From: Acidobacteriota bacterium
GTDB lineage: Bacteria; Acidobacteriota; Vicinamibacteria; Vicinamibacterales; UBA2999
DNA length: 5,924 nucleotides
Direction of reading: 5' to 3'
NCBI GenBank assembly: GCA_947478985.1
Contig: CANJYC010000131.1
Span: 1 to 5,924 of the forward strand
The notes under the pieces are model-generated. The model did no database searches. It saw only the letters and a list, made by a program, of their open reading frames with translations, and was not told the origin of the DNA. Below, piece by piece: positions 1 through 5,924 of this stretch; within the stretch, counting starts at the first letter, position 1, and each line of letters starts with the position of its first letter. The translations under genes were made by a program, and so were the position numbers.

Positions 1-539
1 CGAGCGCGTTCATCGAGGCGGCCATCATCGATCGTCCCGTAATGACCATTTACTTCGATGAGGTCCGTCAGGAACATGAAGGCTCGCTGCACTTTCAGCA
101 CCTGCTGACGTTCGCTGGCGGTCTGATCACGCCGGCTGCATCGCTCGACGAACACGAGAGGCAGCTCGCGCTGATGCTCGAAGGCCCGCCGCCGGCGATC
201 CTGGAACGCCAGCAGCGTTTCGTGCAGGCGTTCGTGCGTCCGCACGGACTCGCGGTCGCCGCGACCGGCGTGATGGCCGACGCGCTCGAAGAGATCGGTG
301 CCGCACCGCCACTCCCGCCACGCCAGGGTGGATCCATGGCCGGGAGGTGGGGTCTGCGCGGCGTGGTCGCGCTGTCCCGCCATCCGCGAAGACGCCTATG
401 GTTGCTCGACGCGCGGGAGGCGGACGCCGCAGGGCGCATCCAGGAGAAGCTTCGCGCCAGGGAGGACGCGCTTGCGCGCAAGAAGCAGCAGCGCGACGAG
501 AAGGCGCGCCGCGTCGCGCAGCGCGAATCCGCCAGCTGA
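1..539 (+). CDS. C-terminal fragment of a probable GT-B-fold glycosyltransferase / glycerophosphotransferase-like protein (5' end outside window)
   Basis: The reading frame is open from base 3 and ends at TGA 537-539. An ATG at 42 exists but has no ribosome site, and the residues before it (SAFIEAAIIDRPVM) continue the fold, so I treat this as the 3' end of a longer gene. The pattern 'S-x-x-x-EAA-x-x-x-RPV', then 'EGSLHFQHLL', a Gly-Gly strand, 'A-x-SLDEH' and 'RFVQAFVRPHG' resembles the nucleotide-binding C-terminal half of GT-B proteins of the CDP-glycerol glycerophosphotransferase / UDP-GlcNAc 2-epimerase type, where the small-residue/acidic segment contacts the donor. After a Pro-rich linker, the last 35 or so residues form a highly charged Lys/Arg/Glu helix, probably a coiled coil or peripheral membrane contact. 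It converges on a membrane glycosyltransferase pair, which fits a surface-glycan locus. The family assignment is by pattern memory, and the substrate is unknown. It could instead be a sugar epimerase relative. Confidence 0.6.
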   Translation, partial: SAFIEAAIIDRPVMTIYFDEVRQEHEGSLHFQHLLTFAGGLITPAASLDEHERQLALMLEGPPPAILERQQRFVQAFVRPHGLAVAATGVMADALEEIGAAPPLPPRQGGSMAGRWGLRGVVALSRHPRRRLWLLDAREADAAGRIQEKLRAREDALARKKQQRDEKARRVAQRESAS

Positions 540-579
540 CCCTGAACACATCGGGTCCGCTGTTTGCGCCTGGGAGCTC

Positions 580-598
580 GACGGCTGTGCAGCCCGTT
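580..598. terminator. Small hairpin in the convergent gap, possible weak bidirectional terminator
   Basis: In the 57-bp gap between two converging genes, ACGGCT (581-586) can pair with AGCC plus CGT (591-597) around the four-base loop GTGC, with one bulged C. It overlaps the TAA stop of the minus-strand gene. Neither strand has a T-run after it, so intrinsic termination is doubtful; the position is the main argument. Confidence 0.22.
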
Positions 599-2045
599 AC
601 GGCGTCGTACCCGGCTGAGCCTGATCCGGCTCGACGAGGAGGAGACGCATCGTCAAGTCGCTGGCGCGCAGCACCGCTCGCTGGCCCGGGTCGGAGCCTT
701 CGTACTGGTACGGGAGGAACTGGAGCGGATGCCGTGCCTCGGCCAGGACCGTGTAGTGCGGAGGCCACTGCACCACCGGAGGACTGGGATAGAAACGTTC
801 CGCATTCACCCACAGGGAACTGCGCACAGGTCGACCCGGTTCATACGGCGGGAGGTCCTTCACGAGCGGACCAAACGTCTGATGGAACTCGTTCGGGAAC
901 GCCTGGACGAGGGGCGCTCGAAAGTTCACCGCAACCTGAAGGACAAGCGCAGCCGCAGCGGCCACGACCACGCCTGATCGCATCCAGGACGGCCGGCGCA
1001 TGCGAACGAGCTCATGCGCGGCAATCACGCAGAGAAACGGCACCAGTTGCCGGGCCAGCCTGCCGTAGACGACGAAGCGCTCCAGCACGACTGAGCAGAC
1101 GAAGAGGGCGCCATAGATGACGAATACGGCCAGCAGACAGGCCTTCGCCAGATCCGACACCTGACCTTTTCGCAGCCTCCACACGCACGTGCCCAGCGCG
1201 GCAAGCCAGAGCAGCAACACGCCATGTTCGGCGTGCCAGAAATACTCGAACGGCAGGCTCCAGCCTTCGGAGAACGCTCCCTGATTAATCGTTCCCGAGT
1301 GTTGTGTGAATGCTGCGAGGAGACTTCGACCGTTAATCGCGCTGAAGAGCCAGGCGATCGTGGCGATGAAGACGGCCGCCCCCACCGCGGCCGCGGCAAG
1401 CCGGCGCGCGACATCGCGCCATGACTCTGGGGCGTACGTCGCGTGAAGCAGAACAACGGCTCCGGCCAAGGTCCAATAGCCGAGGTACATCATGAAGGCG
1501 CAGGCCGCGAAGAATCCGCAGGCAAGGGAATGCGCGATGCGAGGCCTTGGCCTGATGCCGGCCACGAGTGCCAGCAGCGCGCACATCATGGAGAGGTCGT
1601 ACGGGAGCCAGTGTCGCGCGTAGTAGAAAAACGTCGAGGAGGTCGCCAGCAGCGCGGTGGCAGCGAGTGACTCCTCGTCCGAGGCGCCACTCTGGCGCAT
1701 GACGAGCCAGAGCAGCCAGATGCTGACAACCGAGACCATCCCGAAGTACACCTGGGCTGTTCCGTCCTCCGCGTCGCCCTTCACCGTGAGGTCGAAATCA
1801 TGGAGGTAGTAAGCGATGACGTCGGGAATCACCCATGCGAGCCCGAAGACGAAGTGATCGCCAGGGTCCCTCAGCGTCACGACTGCGTCGTGCCACCGTC
1901 CTTCTGACGCAGCATCGGAAAAGCCCTGGAACTTCCCTTCGTCCCACCAGAAGAGCTGTCCTCCCGACTCGACAATGAACAGCCGCACCGCGATGGAAAA
2001 AGCGAGGATGGAGTAGAGGAGCGTACGTCGTACGCGGAGAGTCAT
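597..2045 (-). CDS. GT39/ArnT-like polytopic membrane glycosyltransferase, 482 aa
   Basis: This is an integral inner-membrane protein, probably a GT-C-fold enzyme that moves a sugar from a polyprenyl-phosphate donor to a lipid, glycan or protein acceptor on the outer face of the membrane. Helix 1 (about residues 8-25) is followed by 'FWWDEGKF', giving the Asp35-Glu36 pair expected in the first periplasmic loop of GT39/PMT/ArnT proteins. 'RDPGDHF' (about 59-65) lies in the same loop, and the helix-edge motif 'YYARHWLPYD' (about 141-150) is typical of the family. Roughly nine to eleven hydrophobic segments follow, then a soluble tail of about 100 residues rich in Pro and aromatic residues. I chose ATG 2045, 7 bp after the upstream gene's stop with a weak GAGAG ahead of it, over an in-frame start at 2126. 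The latter would overlap the upstream gene by 74 bp and add a basic, non-conserved stretch. Translation is probably coupled. Acceptor and sugar cannot be read from the sequence. Confidence 0.72.
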   Translation of the reverse strand: MTLRVRRTLLYSILAFSIAVRLFIVESGGQLFWWDEGKFQGFSDAASEGRWHDAVVTLRDPGDHFVFGLAWVIPDVIAYYLHDFDLTVKGDAEDGTAQVYFGMVSVVSIWLLWLVMRQSGASDEESLAATALLATSSTFFYYARHWLPYDLSMMCALLALVAGIRPRPRIAHSLACGFFAACAFMMYLGYWTLAGAVVLLHATYAPESWRDVARRLAAAAVGAAVFIATIAWLFSAINGRSLLAAFTQHSGTINQGAFSEGWSLPFEYFWHAEHGVLLLWLAALGTCVWRLRKGQVSDLAKACLLAVFVIYGALFVCSVVLERFVVYGRLARQLVPFLCVIAAHELVRMRRPSWMRSGVVVAAAAALVLQVAVNFRAPLVQAFPNEFHQTFGPLVKDLPPYEPGRPVRSSLWVNAERFYPSPPVVQWPPHYTVLAEARHPLQFLPYQYEGSDPGQRAVLRASDLTMRLLLVEPDQAQPGTTP

Positions 2046-2049
2046 CTCA

Positions 2050-2054
2050 CTCTC
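2050..2054 (-). promoter_or_regulatory. Weak ribosome binding site at the junction of the two glycosyltransferase genes
   Basis: On the minus strand the sequence reads TGAGAGTGAG then ATG. The upstream gene's TGA is followed within 7 bases by the next start, and GAGAG lies 4 bases before the ATG. The partial Shine-Dalgarno inside the stop region suggests re-initiation by ribosomes leaving the upstream gene. It supports 2045 as the start of the distal gene. Confidence 0.4.
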
Positions 2055-3705
2055 AACGGAAACAGGGCCAGCCGGTGGCAGGGTCCTGCGCGCGTGACGC
2101 GAGCGTCCGGCTGATGAGCACTTCAACCACGGCGCTTCCGCTCTCCGATCGGTAGGTTACGAGCGATCGGTATTGCCCGTCGATGAATCCGGCGAGCTCG
2201 GGATACGCGCTCCAGACCCGTTCCTTGTAGTTCGGCTCGACGACGACGAACGGGACGACCTGCGCCTCGACGCGCTCCTGAAGTTGCCGGCGGGCGTCCG
2301 GCTGATCAACGTAACCTTTCAGGATGGTGTATCGGCCACCCGCGAACGGCCGTCCTGCGTACACGGCGACTTCGGGGCTGAAGCCCGGCAGCAGCAGGTG
2401 ATGCTCTGTGGTCGTGCAACGATCGACGTATTCGAAGAACGGAATGAGCGGCGTGATCAAGCGCGACGGCATCTGACGCTCGTTGAATCGTTCGTGAAGC
2501 TCCGCGCTTCGCTCCGCAAATCGCTCCGGCATGCGGCGCAGGCCACCGAACAGGCCCGCACGGTTGAACTGCTCCACAGTGCGGCCGACGGTCGTGACCG
2601 CCACCCCGCAGACGATCGCGACCGCGAGCGCGGCGGTTCGCAGCATCGCCCGTCGCCCCGGTGAGGCCGCACGCGAAATCTCCCCGACCAGCCAGGCGAA
2701 CAGCAGCACAGCCGGCACGATGGCGTTGGCCAGTCGCGTTGCCAGTTCGTCGCGAAGAAAAGCGCGATCAACGAGTATCGCCATGACGATGATCGGCGCA
2801 ATGCGGGCGAAAACCGTCCATCGGTCCCGGCCTCGAGTCGTGACCCAGACGAGGGCCGCACTGACAGGCAGCAGGTAGAACAGGAAGAAGAGAAACGCCT
2901 CGCAGTTCTTCGCAAGGCTCAGGGTCTGGCCAAACGGCGGCAGGACCAGGTGGTTGTCCGCCGCCTCGGCCGCACTGAAGGCGATGCCTTGTGCGAAGTA
3001 TCGAGCCAGACCGCCGTTCAGCGAGACATACGTGAGGTAGGGCACGGCAGCGACAAACATGAGCAGCGCAAGGCTGGCTACGCGTCTCCCGACTTCACGC
3101 GTAGAAGTTGGTGCTCCGGATCCGGTCGCCGCCGCGAGAGCCGCCACGATTCCGATGAACAGGCCATGATCGTGTCGGAACAGGAACGCGACCTGCACGA
3201 ACAGTGCGAGTGCGAGCATTCGCACCCACGAGGTAGGCCTTTCCTGGTACCACCAGATCAGCAGCGGGGCCGCCGCGTAGAGCAGGATGGCGGGGTAGGC
3301 GTATCCCCTCGGGAAGATCGCCACCTCGAACAGTGCTGCGATGATCCCGATGACCAGCGATCCCGACAGCCGTCTCGCCGCAATCACCGTTAATCCGGCC
3401 GCCAGCCCGAGCGCCGCCGCCGTGAGCACGGCTTCCGCGAACAGATTCCGTCCGAACAGGAGCTGCGCGGCGGCGGATGCCGCGTAGGCCATTGGCAGCC
3501 CAGGGTCGAAGAAGTCGCGCGTCGGCCACTCGCCGAACAGCATCTGCTGTGCACCGGCCAGGCCGATGTATTCGTCGTTGGAAAAGCTTACGAGAGCGAG
3601 GAAGCGAAAGGAGGCCGTCAGGGCAAGGATGACCACGCCCGCGACCAGCGTCGCGGTGCTCAGGGGTATCCCCCACGATCGGCGTGTGACAGTGACTTCG
3701 GTCAG
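2053..3705 (-). CDS. GT39-like polytopic membrane glycosyltransferase, about 550 aa, probable CTG start
   Basis: This is a membrane protein with about twelve hydrophobic segments and a soluble C-terminal domain of roughly 150 residues. Counting from CTG, helix 1 covers about 16-38. It is followed by 'SNDEY', giving Asp44-Glu45 (the acidic pair of GT39-type enzymes), then 'WPTRDFFDPGLP' (about 60-71), the usual second motif of that loop, and later 'FLFRHDHGLF'. By family it would transfer a sugar from a lipid-phosphate donor at the periplasmic face; donor and acceptor are unknown. The frame has no ATG and is open up to TAA at 3754-3756. GGAGGAGAA sits 5 bases (from AGGAG) before CTG 3703-3705, and the resulting N-terminus 'TEVTVTRRSWGIP' is a normal basic lead into helix 1. 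The conventional alternative, GTG 3634-3636 (527 aa), has no ribosome site and halves helix 1. It leads a two-gene operon with the GT39-like gene 7 bp downstream, with which it shares the helix 1 plus DE layout. The product class is fairly secure, the start less so. Confidence 0.75.
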   Translation of the reverse strand: MTEVTVTRRSWGIPLSTATLVAGVVILALTASFRFLALVSFSNDEYIGLAGAQQMLFGEWPTRDFFDPGLPMAYAASAAAQLLFGRNLFAEAVLTAAALGLAAGLTVIAARRLSGSLVIGIIAALFEVAIFPRGYAYPAILLYAAAPLLIWWYQERPTSWVRMLALALFVQVAFLFRHDHGLFIGIVAALAAATGSGAPTSTREVGRRVASLALLMFVAAVPYLTYVSLNGGLARYFAQGIAFSAAEAADNHLVLPPFGQTLSLAKNCEAFLFFLFYLLPVSAALVWVTTRGRDRWTVFARIAPIIVMAILVDRAFLRDELATRLANAIVPAVLLFAWLVGEISRAASPGRRAMLRTAALAVAIVCGVAVTTVGRTVEQFNRAGLFGGLRRMPERFAERSAELHERFNERQMPSRLITPLIPFFEYVDRCTTTEHHLLLPGFSPEVAVYAGRPFAGGRYTILKGYVDQPDARRQLQERVEAQVVPFVVVEPNYKERVWSAYPELAGFIDGQYRSLVTYRSESGSAVVEVLISRTLASRAQDPATGWPCFR

Positions 3706-3708
3706 GGA

Positions 3709-3717
3709 TTCTCCTCC
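3709..3717 (-). promoter_or_regulatory. Strong Shine-Dalgarno that decides the start of the glycosyltransferase gene
   Basis: The minus strand reads GGAGGAGAA followed by TCC and then CTG. AGGAG is separated from the CTG by five bases, an ideal distance. No ATG, GTG or TTG in any frame lies within usable distance downstream, so the CTG at 3703-3705 is the only candidate this site can serve. Confidence 0.6.
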
Positions 3718-3826
3718 GGCACGTGCGATTGTGTCTGCCCGCCGCCGCAGAGATTATCTTCGGCAGGATCAGCGCTTACAAGCGGCGGTATCTGCAGAAT
3801 TGCTGTGTACGTGGCGTAGTCGTCCG

Positions 3827-3856
3827 GCACGGTGTCGTTCAGAGGTTCCGCCGTGC
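3827..3856 (+). promoter_or_regulatory. Inverted repeat / hairpin in the ppa leader
   Basis: GCACGGTG (3827-3834) can pair with CGCCGTGC (3849-3856), eight pairs including one G-U, around a 14-base loop. It ends 27 bases before the ppa ATG. It could be an operator half-site pair or a leader hairpin, or chance in GC-rich DNA. Confidence 0.2.
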
Positions 3857-3883
3857 ATCCCCGGTTGGTGTCAAGATAGGACC

Positions 3884-4552
3884 ATGATCGCCGACCCCGG
3901 AAAGCTCCTCGGCCTGCTGTTTCGCAGTCACCCATGGCACGGCGTGCCGATTGGCGCGCGCGCGCCGGAAGTGGTGACCTGCTTTATCGAAATCGTGCCG
4001 ACCGATCGCGTGAAGTATGAGATCGACAAGCCGACCGGCTACCTCAAGGTGGATCGGCCGCAGTTGTATTCCAACATCTGCCCGGCGCCGTATGGATTCC
4101 TGCCGCAGACGTATTGCGGCGCTCGTGTTGGTGCGTTATCAGCGGAACGGACTCAGCGAAGCGGCTTGACGGGTGATGGCGACCCGCTCGATGTCTGCGT
4201 GCTGACCCAGACGCCAATCACGCACAGCGACATCCTGCTTCAGGCGCGTCCCATCGGCGGGCTCCGCATGCTCGACGGGAATGAGGCCGACGACAAGATC
4301 ATCGCCGTGCTCGAGGGCGATGGTCTCTACGGCGGCTGGACCGACCTGGATTTCATCCCGAAAGCGGTCGTGAACCGGCTGGTGCACTACTTCGAAACCT
4401 ACAAGACGGCGCCGGGCGCGACGACCAAGCCGATCGAGATCACGCACGTCTTCGGGCGCGAGGAAGCGCACCTGGTGATTGGGCGCGCGCAGGAAGACTA
4501 CACGGAGAAGTTCGGCGCGCTCCAGAAGCAGCTCGCCGACGCGCTGGCTTAG
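3884..4552 (+). CDS. ppa: Family I inorganic pyrophosphatase, long form, 222 aa
   Basis: This soluble cytoplasmic enzyme hydrolyses pyrophosphate to two phosphates with Mg2+, pulling forward nucleotide-sugar, nucleic-acid and lipid synthesis. The active site can be followed against E. coli Ppa: Glu36 in 'FIEIVPTD', Lys44 and Glu46 in 'KYEIDK', Arg58 in 'VDRP', Tyr70 in 'PYGF', the metal-binding Asp98, Asp100 and Asp103 in 'GDGDPLDV', Asp131, Asp136 and Lys138 in 'LDGNEADDK', and Tyr173-Lys174 in 'HYFETYK'. None is missing. At 222 residues it is longer than the E. coli protein (about 175). It has an N-terminal lead of about 16 residues with 'HPWHG', roughly 18 extra residues between Tyr70 and Asp98, and a longer C-terminus, a form I recall from Chlamydiae and several deep phyla. 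ATG 3884 is chosen because homology begins just after it. The AGGA before it is only 2 bases away, so the ribosome site is poor. The open frame continues upstream to 3566 but that part is antisense to the glycosyltransferase gene. Confidence 0.95.
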   Translation: MIADPGKLLGLLFRSHPWHGVPIGARAPEVVTCFIEIVPTDRVKYEIDKPTGYLKVDRPQLYSNICPAPYGFLPQTYCGARVGALSAERTQRSGLTGDGDPLDVCVLTQTPITHSDILLQARPIGGLRMLDGNEADDKIIAVLEGDGLYGGWTDLDFIPKAVVNRLVHYFETYKTAPGATTKPIEITHVFGREEAHLVIGRAQEDYTEKFGALQKQLADALA

Positions 4553-4558
4553 GAAGCC
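4546..4558 (+). terminator. Short hairpin over the ppa stop codon, doubtful terminator
   Basis: GGCTT (4546-4550) and AAGCC (4554-4558) form a perfect five-base stem around AGG, and the TAG stop (4550-4552) sits in the stem-loop junction. No T-run follows, so it is at best a weak end signal in the 39-bp gap between converging ppa and the kinase gene. Confidence 0.18.
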
Positions 4559-4591
4559 GAGACTCCCCTCACGATTGACACGTTGCAGGGT

Positions 4592-5924
4592 TTACGGCGC
4601 CGTCTGGGCGGCGGTCGACAGAATGTCCTGCAGTGCGATGAAGTCCGCCGGCTTGACCAGGTGGTGATTGAATCCGGCGGCCTCTGAACGCTGCTTGTCG
4701 GTCTCCTGGCCGTACCCGGTCAGGGCGACCAGCACGACATGGCTGAAATCCGGTTGCTGCCGCAGCCGCCTGGCGACCTCATATCCGTCGATGCCCGGCA
4801 GGCCGATGTCCAACAGCACGATGTCTGGTCGAAAGTCGAGGGCCGTTGTCAGTGCCGTCAGGCCATCGTATGCGGTTCGAACATCATGCCCCGACGTTTC
4901 GAGCAGCAGCCCCAGTGACTGGGCCGCATCCGTGTTGTCATCGACGACCAGCACCCGCAGGGGTGGTGCCGCATCGACGGCGGCCGGCAGCCGCGACGGG
5001 GGCTGCGCGGCGAGCGTCGTCATCAGCGGCAGGCGCACCACGAACTCGCTTCCCTGACCGAGGACACTGGTCACGTCGACGTGTCCCCCGTGCATCTCCG
5101 CCAGGCGCTGCACCAGACACAGACCGATGCCCAGACCGCCCTGTGCGCGGTCGAGCGAACGATCGCCCTGCGTGAAGAGGTCAAAGATGTGCGGCAGGAG
5201 TCCAGGGGCGATGCCGATGCCTGTATCCTTCACCCGGAGCACGGCCTCGTCGTTCTCCTGCCGAACGGTCAGCGCGATGTGTCCACTATCCGGCGAGTAA
5301 TTGGCGGCATTGGTAAGCAGGTTGACGATCACCTGCTCGAGGCGCGCCGCGTCAGCGTCGAGCCAGATCGGTTGCGGTGCCAGCGACACGGTGACGACGT
5401 GCTTGTGGGCATCCATGAGCGGGCGGGTGGTCTCCAGCGCCCGTTCCACAAGGCCGTTGAGTCCAATCCGTTCAAGGCGCAGGTGAATCTTGCCGGTGGT
5501 GATACGCGAGACGTCCAGCAGGTCGTCCACCAGTCGAATCAACAGCCCCACCTGGCGTTTGATGACGGTCCGGGCCCGCTGCTGCACTGTGCCTTCATTA
5601 CTCTGGAGGCCCAGAAGGTGCACGGCATTGATGATCGGGGCGAGCGGATTGCGGAGTTCGTGGCTGAGCATCGCCAGGAACTCGTCCTTGCGGCGGTGCA
5701 GATCCTCCAGCGCTGCCGCCTGTTCCTGGGTGCGCTGCTCCAGCTGGCTTCGCACGGTGATGTCGCGAATGTTGCACTGAATGACCTTGTGGCGGTCCTC
5801 CCTATACGCGTTGGCGACCACTTCCACCTCGACCCGCCCGCCCGCGCTTGTCGCGAGCGGCAGGTGCTCGTAACGGATATAGCCCGTGTCCTGAAGCGTT
5901 CGCACGGCGGCCTCGTTGGCCGCC
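4592..5924 (-). CDS. Hybrid sensor histidine kinase (PAS end - HisKA - HATPase_c - receiver), N-terminus outside window
   Basis: This kinase autophosphorylates a His and passes the phosphate to its own receiver Asp, and probably on to an unseen partner. The frame is open to the window edge, so the true start and the main sensor are missing; residues here count from codon 5903-5905. The end of a PAS domain ('GYIRYEH' to 'CNIRDIT', about 8-50) is followed by a short coiled coil (about 52-72). The H-box is 'MLSHELRNP' with His82. The ATPase domain shows the N-box 'NLLTNAANYS' (about 195-204), G1 'DTGIGI' (227-232), F-box 'FDLFTQ' and G2 'GGLGIGL' (256-262). After a Pro/Ala linker (about 296-314) comes a complete receiver with acidic Asp322-Asp323, phospho-acceptor Asp366, Thr396 and Lys418, ending at TAA 4592-4594. 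No membrane helix or DNA-binding domain is visible in this part. It is convergent with ppa and probably unrelated to it in function. The signal is unknown. Confidence 0.93.
   Translation of the reverse strand, partial: AANEAAVRTLQDTGYIRYEHLPLATSAGGRVEVEVVANAYREDRHKVIQCNIRDITVRSQLEQRTQEQAAALEDLHRRKDEFLAMLSHELRNPLAPIINAVHLLGLQSNEGTVQQRARTVIKRQVGLLIRLVDDLLDVSRITTGKIHLRLERIGLNGLVERALETTRPLMDAHKHVVTVSLAPQPIWLDADAARLEQVIVNLLTNAANYSPDSGHIALTVRQENDEAVLRVKDTGIGIAPGLLPHIFDLFTQGDRSLDRAQGGLGIGLCLVQRLAEMHGGHVDVTSVLGQGSEFVVRLPLMTTLAAQPPSRLPAAVDAAPPLRVLVVDDNTDAAQSLGLLLETSGHDVRTAYDGLTALTTALDFRPDIVLLDIGLPGIDGYEVARRLRQQPDFSHVVLVALTGYGQETDKQRSEAAGFNHHLVKPADFIALQDILSTAAQTAP

Larger units (their letters stand above)
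3706..3883. other. Divergent intergenic region between the glycosyltransferase operon and ppa
   Basis: These 178 bases must hold the promoters for both directions. I see no convincing sigma-70 pair. A TTGACA-like hexamer on the minus strand (3869-3874) has no TATAAT-like partner at the right distance, and on the plus strand TTGTGT (3729-3734) and TATCTT (3755-3760) are 20 bases apart, which is too far. One inverted repeat (3827-3856) lies on the ppa side, and the Shine-Dalgarno for the minus gene is at 3709-3717. A 77-codon minus-strand frame crosses the region, but its codon use shows no coding bias. Confidence 0.55.

Noticed and set aside
42..539. ATG 42 as the real start of a 165-residue protein
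   Set aside because: No ribosome site, and the open frame with fold-like residues continues upstream to the window edge.
347..1120. Long plus-strand open frames opposite the glycosyltransferase gene (347-1120, 564-977)
   Set aside because: Low-complexity Arg/Pro/Ala products typical of the antisense frames of GC-rich genes; no start signal.
2046..2126. Longer N-terminus of the distal glycosyltransferase (start at 2126)
   Set aside because: Would overlap the upstream gene by 74 bp, adds a basic stretch before a normal membrane-protein N-terminus, and ATG 2045 fits the operon spacing.
2103..2306. 13-base direct repeat GCGTCCGGCTGAT at 2103-2115 and 2294-2306
   Set aside because: Both copies lie inside one gene in different reading frames, with no flanking repeat structure; probably chance in GC-rich DNA.
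3852..3874. TTGACA-like -35 box on the minus strand at 3869-3874
   Set aside because: Nothing like a -10 box lies 16-18 bases downstream.
3566..3883. Long N-terminal extension of the pyrophosphatase
   Set aside because: The extension is antisense to the glycosyltransferase gene, has no pyrophosphatase homology, and homology begins just after ATG 3884.
4139..4471. 110-codon minus-strand frame inside ppa
   Set aside because: Fully antisense to a gene with complete catalytic motifs; shadow frame.

Overview
The window is GC-rich bacterial DNA with tightly packed genes and no plasmid, phage or transposon signature. The mix of genes (GT39-like membrane glycosyltransferases, a GT-B-like glycosyltransferase fragment, a long-form family I pyrophosphatase and a PAS/hybrid histidine kinase) and the GC-biased codon use would fit a soil-type Acidobacteriota (Vicinamibacteria-like) or a similar high-GC lineage. 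That placement is inference from protein style only; no marker gene is present.

Layout. (1) At 1-539 on + lies the 3' end of a gene that starts before the window: the C-terminal part of a probable GT-B-fold glycosyl- or glycerophosphotransferase-like protein with a charged tail. (2) It converges, across about 57 bp, on a two-gene minus-strand unit. The promoter-proximal gene is at 2053-3705 and the distal gene at 597-2045, with 7 bp between them. Both encode polytopic membrane proteins with the Asp-Glu first-loop signature of GT39/ArnT/PMT-type glycosyltransferases that use lipid-linked sugars. (3) A 178-bp divergent intergenic region (3706-3883) separates this unit from ppa. (4) ppa (3884-4552, +) encodes a soluble family I inorganic pyrophosphatase with all the recognisable active-site residues. 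(5) At 4592-5924 on - is a 5'-truncated hybrid sensor kinase (PAS end, HisKA, HATPase_c, receiver), convergent with ppa across 39 bp.

How the genes relate. The first gene and the two membrane enzymes plausibly belong to a cell-surface glycan or glycolipid locus. Pyrophosphatase is a housekeeping enzyme that pulls nucleotide-sugar and polymer synthesis forward, but nothing here shows that it is dedicated to the locus. The kinase is probably an independent signalling gene.

The most unusual point is the start of the 2053-3705 gene. A strong Shine-Dalgarno sequence sits five bases before an in-frame CTG, and the only conventional start (GTG at 3634-3636) has no ribosome site and would cut the first membrane helix in half. 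I see no convincing evidence of a novel multi-gene system: no CRISPR array, tRNA, rRNA, insertion sequence or defence module was recognised.
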